Assembly: GCA_964465125.1 (NCBI GenBank)
Contig: CAYXIO010000097.1
Location: forward strand, 1 to 6,677
Length of the DNA: 6,677 nucleotides
Direction: 5' to 3'
Source: CAYOHG01 sp964465125
Lineage (GTDB): Bacteria; Planctomycetota; Phycisphaerae; UBA1845; Fen-1342
The position numbers and the translations under genes were made by a program. The notes beneath the pieces were generated by a model. The model was not told the origin of the DNA, made no database searches, and worked only from the letters and a program-made list of their open reading frames with translations. Below are positions 5,752 through 6,677 of this stretch, in pieces (positions within the stretch are counted from its first letter, which is position 1; the number at the start of each line of letters is the position of its first letter).

Positions 5752-6677
5752 ATGGCTGTCTTCACCTACGAAGCGCTGAATTCGGCCGGTCAGGAGATCA
5801 AGGACGAGGTTGAGGCTCCTTCGCGGGAGGAAGCCGTCGCCAAGGTCCGGAGTCTCGGCTACTTCCCGACCAAGGTGGTCGAGAAGGGCGGCAAGAAGAA
5901 GGTCTCCACTCGCAAGGACGCCGGCGGCGGTAAACGAAAGGCGGCCGGAACCGGCTTCGGGTGGGTGTCGACCAAGGTCCTGACCCAGTTCACGCGCCAG
6001 CTCTCGACGCTTCAGGACGCGGGTCTGCCGATCCTGCGGAGCATCCGCATTCTCGAGCAGCAGCAGAAGCCGGGCATGCTCAAGAACTCGCTGAAGCAGG
6101 TCTCCGAAGACGTTGAAGGCGGCGCCACGCTGTCCGAAGCCATGGGCCGACACCCGAAGGTGTTCAACCGTCTGTATTCAAACATGGTCGCGGCCGGCGA
6201 GGCGGGCGGCGTGCTCGACGTCATTCTCCAGCGCCTGGCCGACTTCCTGGAAAAGGCCCAGAAGCTCAAAAGCAAGGTCCTGGGCGCGATGATCTACCCG
6301 ATCGTCGTCATCGCGATCGCCATGACGATCACGCTGCTGATCGTCATTTTCCTCGTGCCCAAGTTCCGCGACATCTTCCTGGACTTCGGCGTGAAGGACC
6401 TGCCGCAGATGACCGAGGTGTTGATCGCGGTCTCGACCTGGATTACCTCCGGCTCGCCTCCCGGCTGGCTGGTCGTGATCCTGTCGCCGCTGATCTTCAT
6501 CGGGTTGTACAAACTGATCCGGCAGGCCTACTACGGCCGCTATACGTTCGACCTGCTGTTCATCAAGCTGCCGGTGGTAGGGCAGATCGTCTCCAAGTCG
6601 AGCATTGCGCGTTTCACGCGCACGCTGGGCACGCTGATCTCCGCCGGCGTTCCGATCCTGGAGGCGATCAAGATCAC
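5752..6677 (+). CDS. pilC: Type IV pilus / type II secretion platform protein (PilC/GspF family), 3' end beyond window
   Basis: The first 308 codons of a protein usually near 400 residues; the frame runs open off the right edge. It is the polytopic inner-membrane platform on which the PilB-type ATPase acts during fibre assembly. The N-terminus (1-47) has the usual 'FTYEALNSAGQ...SREEAVAKVRSLGYFPTKV' pattern. A Lys/Gly-rich linker follows (about 48-70). The first T2SSF domain starts near F80 (FTRQLSTLQDAGLPILRSI) and includes the conserved GEAGGVLD. Membrane segments are predicted at about 181-203 and 238-257. The second T2SSF repeat opens at F288 (FTRTLGTLISAGVPILEAI), matching the first in spacing and wording, as expected for this two-repeat family. 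The third membrane helix is beyond the window. The gap to the ATPase gene is 175 nt, so the pair is not tightly overlapped and may have its own promoter. PilC versus GspF cannot be settled from this fragment. Confidence 0.93.
   Translation, partial: MAVFTYEALNSAGQEIKDEVEAPSREEAVAKVRSLGYFPTKVVEKGGKKKVSTRKDAGGGKRKAAGTGFGWVSTKVLTQFTRQLSTLQDAGLPILRSIRILEQQQKPGMLKNSLKQVSEDVEGGATLSEAMGRHPKVFNRLYSNMVAAGEAGGVLDVILQRLADFLEKAQKLKSKVLGAMIYPIVVIAIAMTITLLIVIFLVPKFRDIFLDFGVKDLPQMTEVLIAVSTWITSGSPPGWLVVILSPLIFIGLYKLIRQAYYGRYTFDLLFIKLPVVGQIVSKSSIARFTRTLGTLISAGVPILEAIKI

Overview
The window is GC-rich and densely coding. It looks like a bacterial chromosome segment, most plausibly from Planctomycetota (for example a Phycisphaerae-like lineage). 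The taxonomic guess is an inference. It rests on a DUF4175-like three-helix membrane protein with an 'IEPPRYSG' motif, a type found in planctomycetes, together with GC-rich codon use and a two-gene type IV pilus/type II secretion pair. No rRNA, tRNA or marker gene confirms it. I saw no mobile element, CRISPR array or RNA gene.

Layout: (1) 1-518, minus strand, is the N-terminal 172 codons of a lipoprotein of unknown function, cut by the left edge. (2) 519-664 is a divergent intergenic region with a good leftward sigma-70-type promoter and a rightward TATAAT box. (3) 665-3697, plus strand, is a 1010-residue membrane protein. It has three predicted N-terminal membrane segments, an extracytoplasmic beta-rich region, about 340 residues of Pro/Ala/Ser/Glu/Gly-rich disordered sequence and a small helical C-terminal domain. 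(4) 3698-3788 holds a stem-loop near the stop codon and a promoter for the next gene. (5) 3789-5576, plus strand, is a complete PilB/GspE-type assembly ATPase of 595 residues with an N-terminal MshEN-type domain. (6) 5577-5751 is a non-coding leader with a candidate promoter and a GC-rich hairpin. (7) 5752-6677, plus strand, is the first 308 codons of a PilC/GspF-type inner-membrane platform protein, cut by the right edge.

The last two genes belong together. The PilB-type hexamer hydrolyses ATP in the cytoplasm and acts on the PilC-type platform to insert pilin or pseudopilin subunits into a growing fibre. The tandem MshEN motifs suggest that the ATPase may respond to cyclic di-GMP. The upstream membrane protein and the divergent lipoprotein have no demonstrated link to the pilus genes. 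Each has its own promoter-like signal, so they may only be neighbours.

I found no clear new system. The least understood items are the 1010-residue protein with its large disordered insert and the lipoprotein. Two very long minus-strand open frames across the plus-strand genes are judged to be GC-driven shadows.
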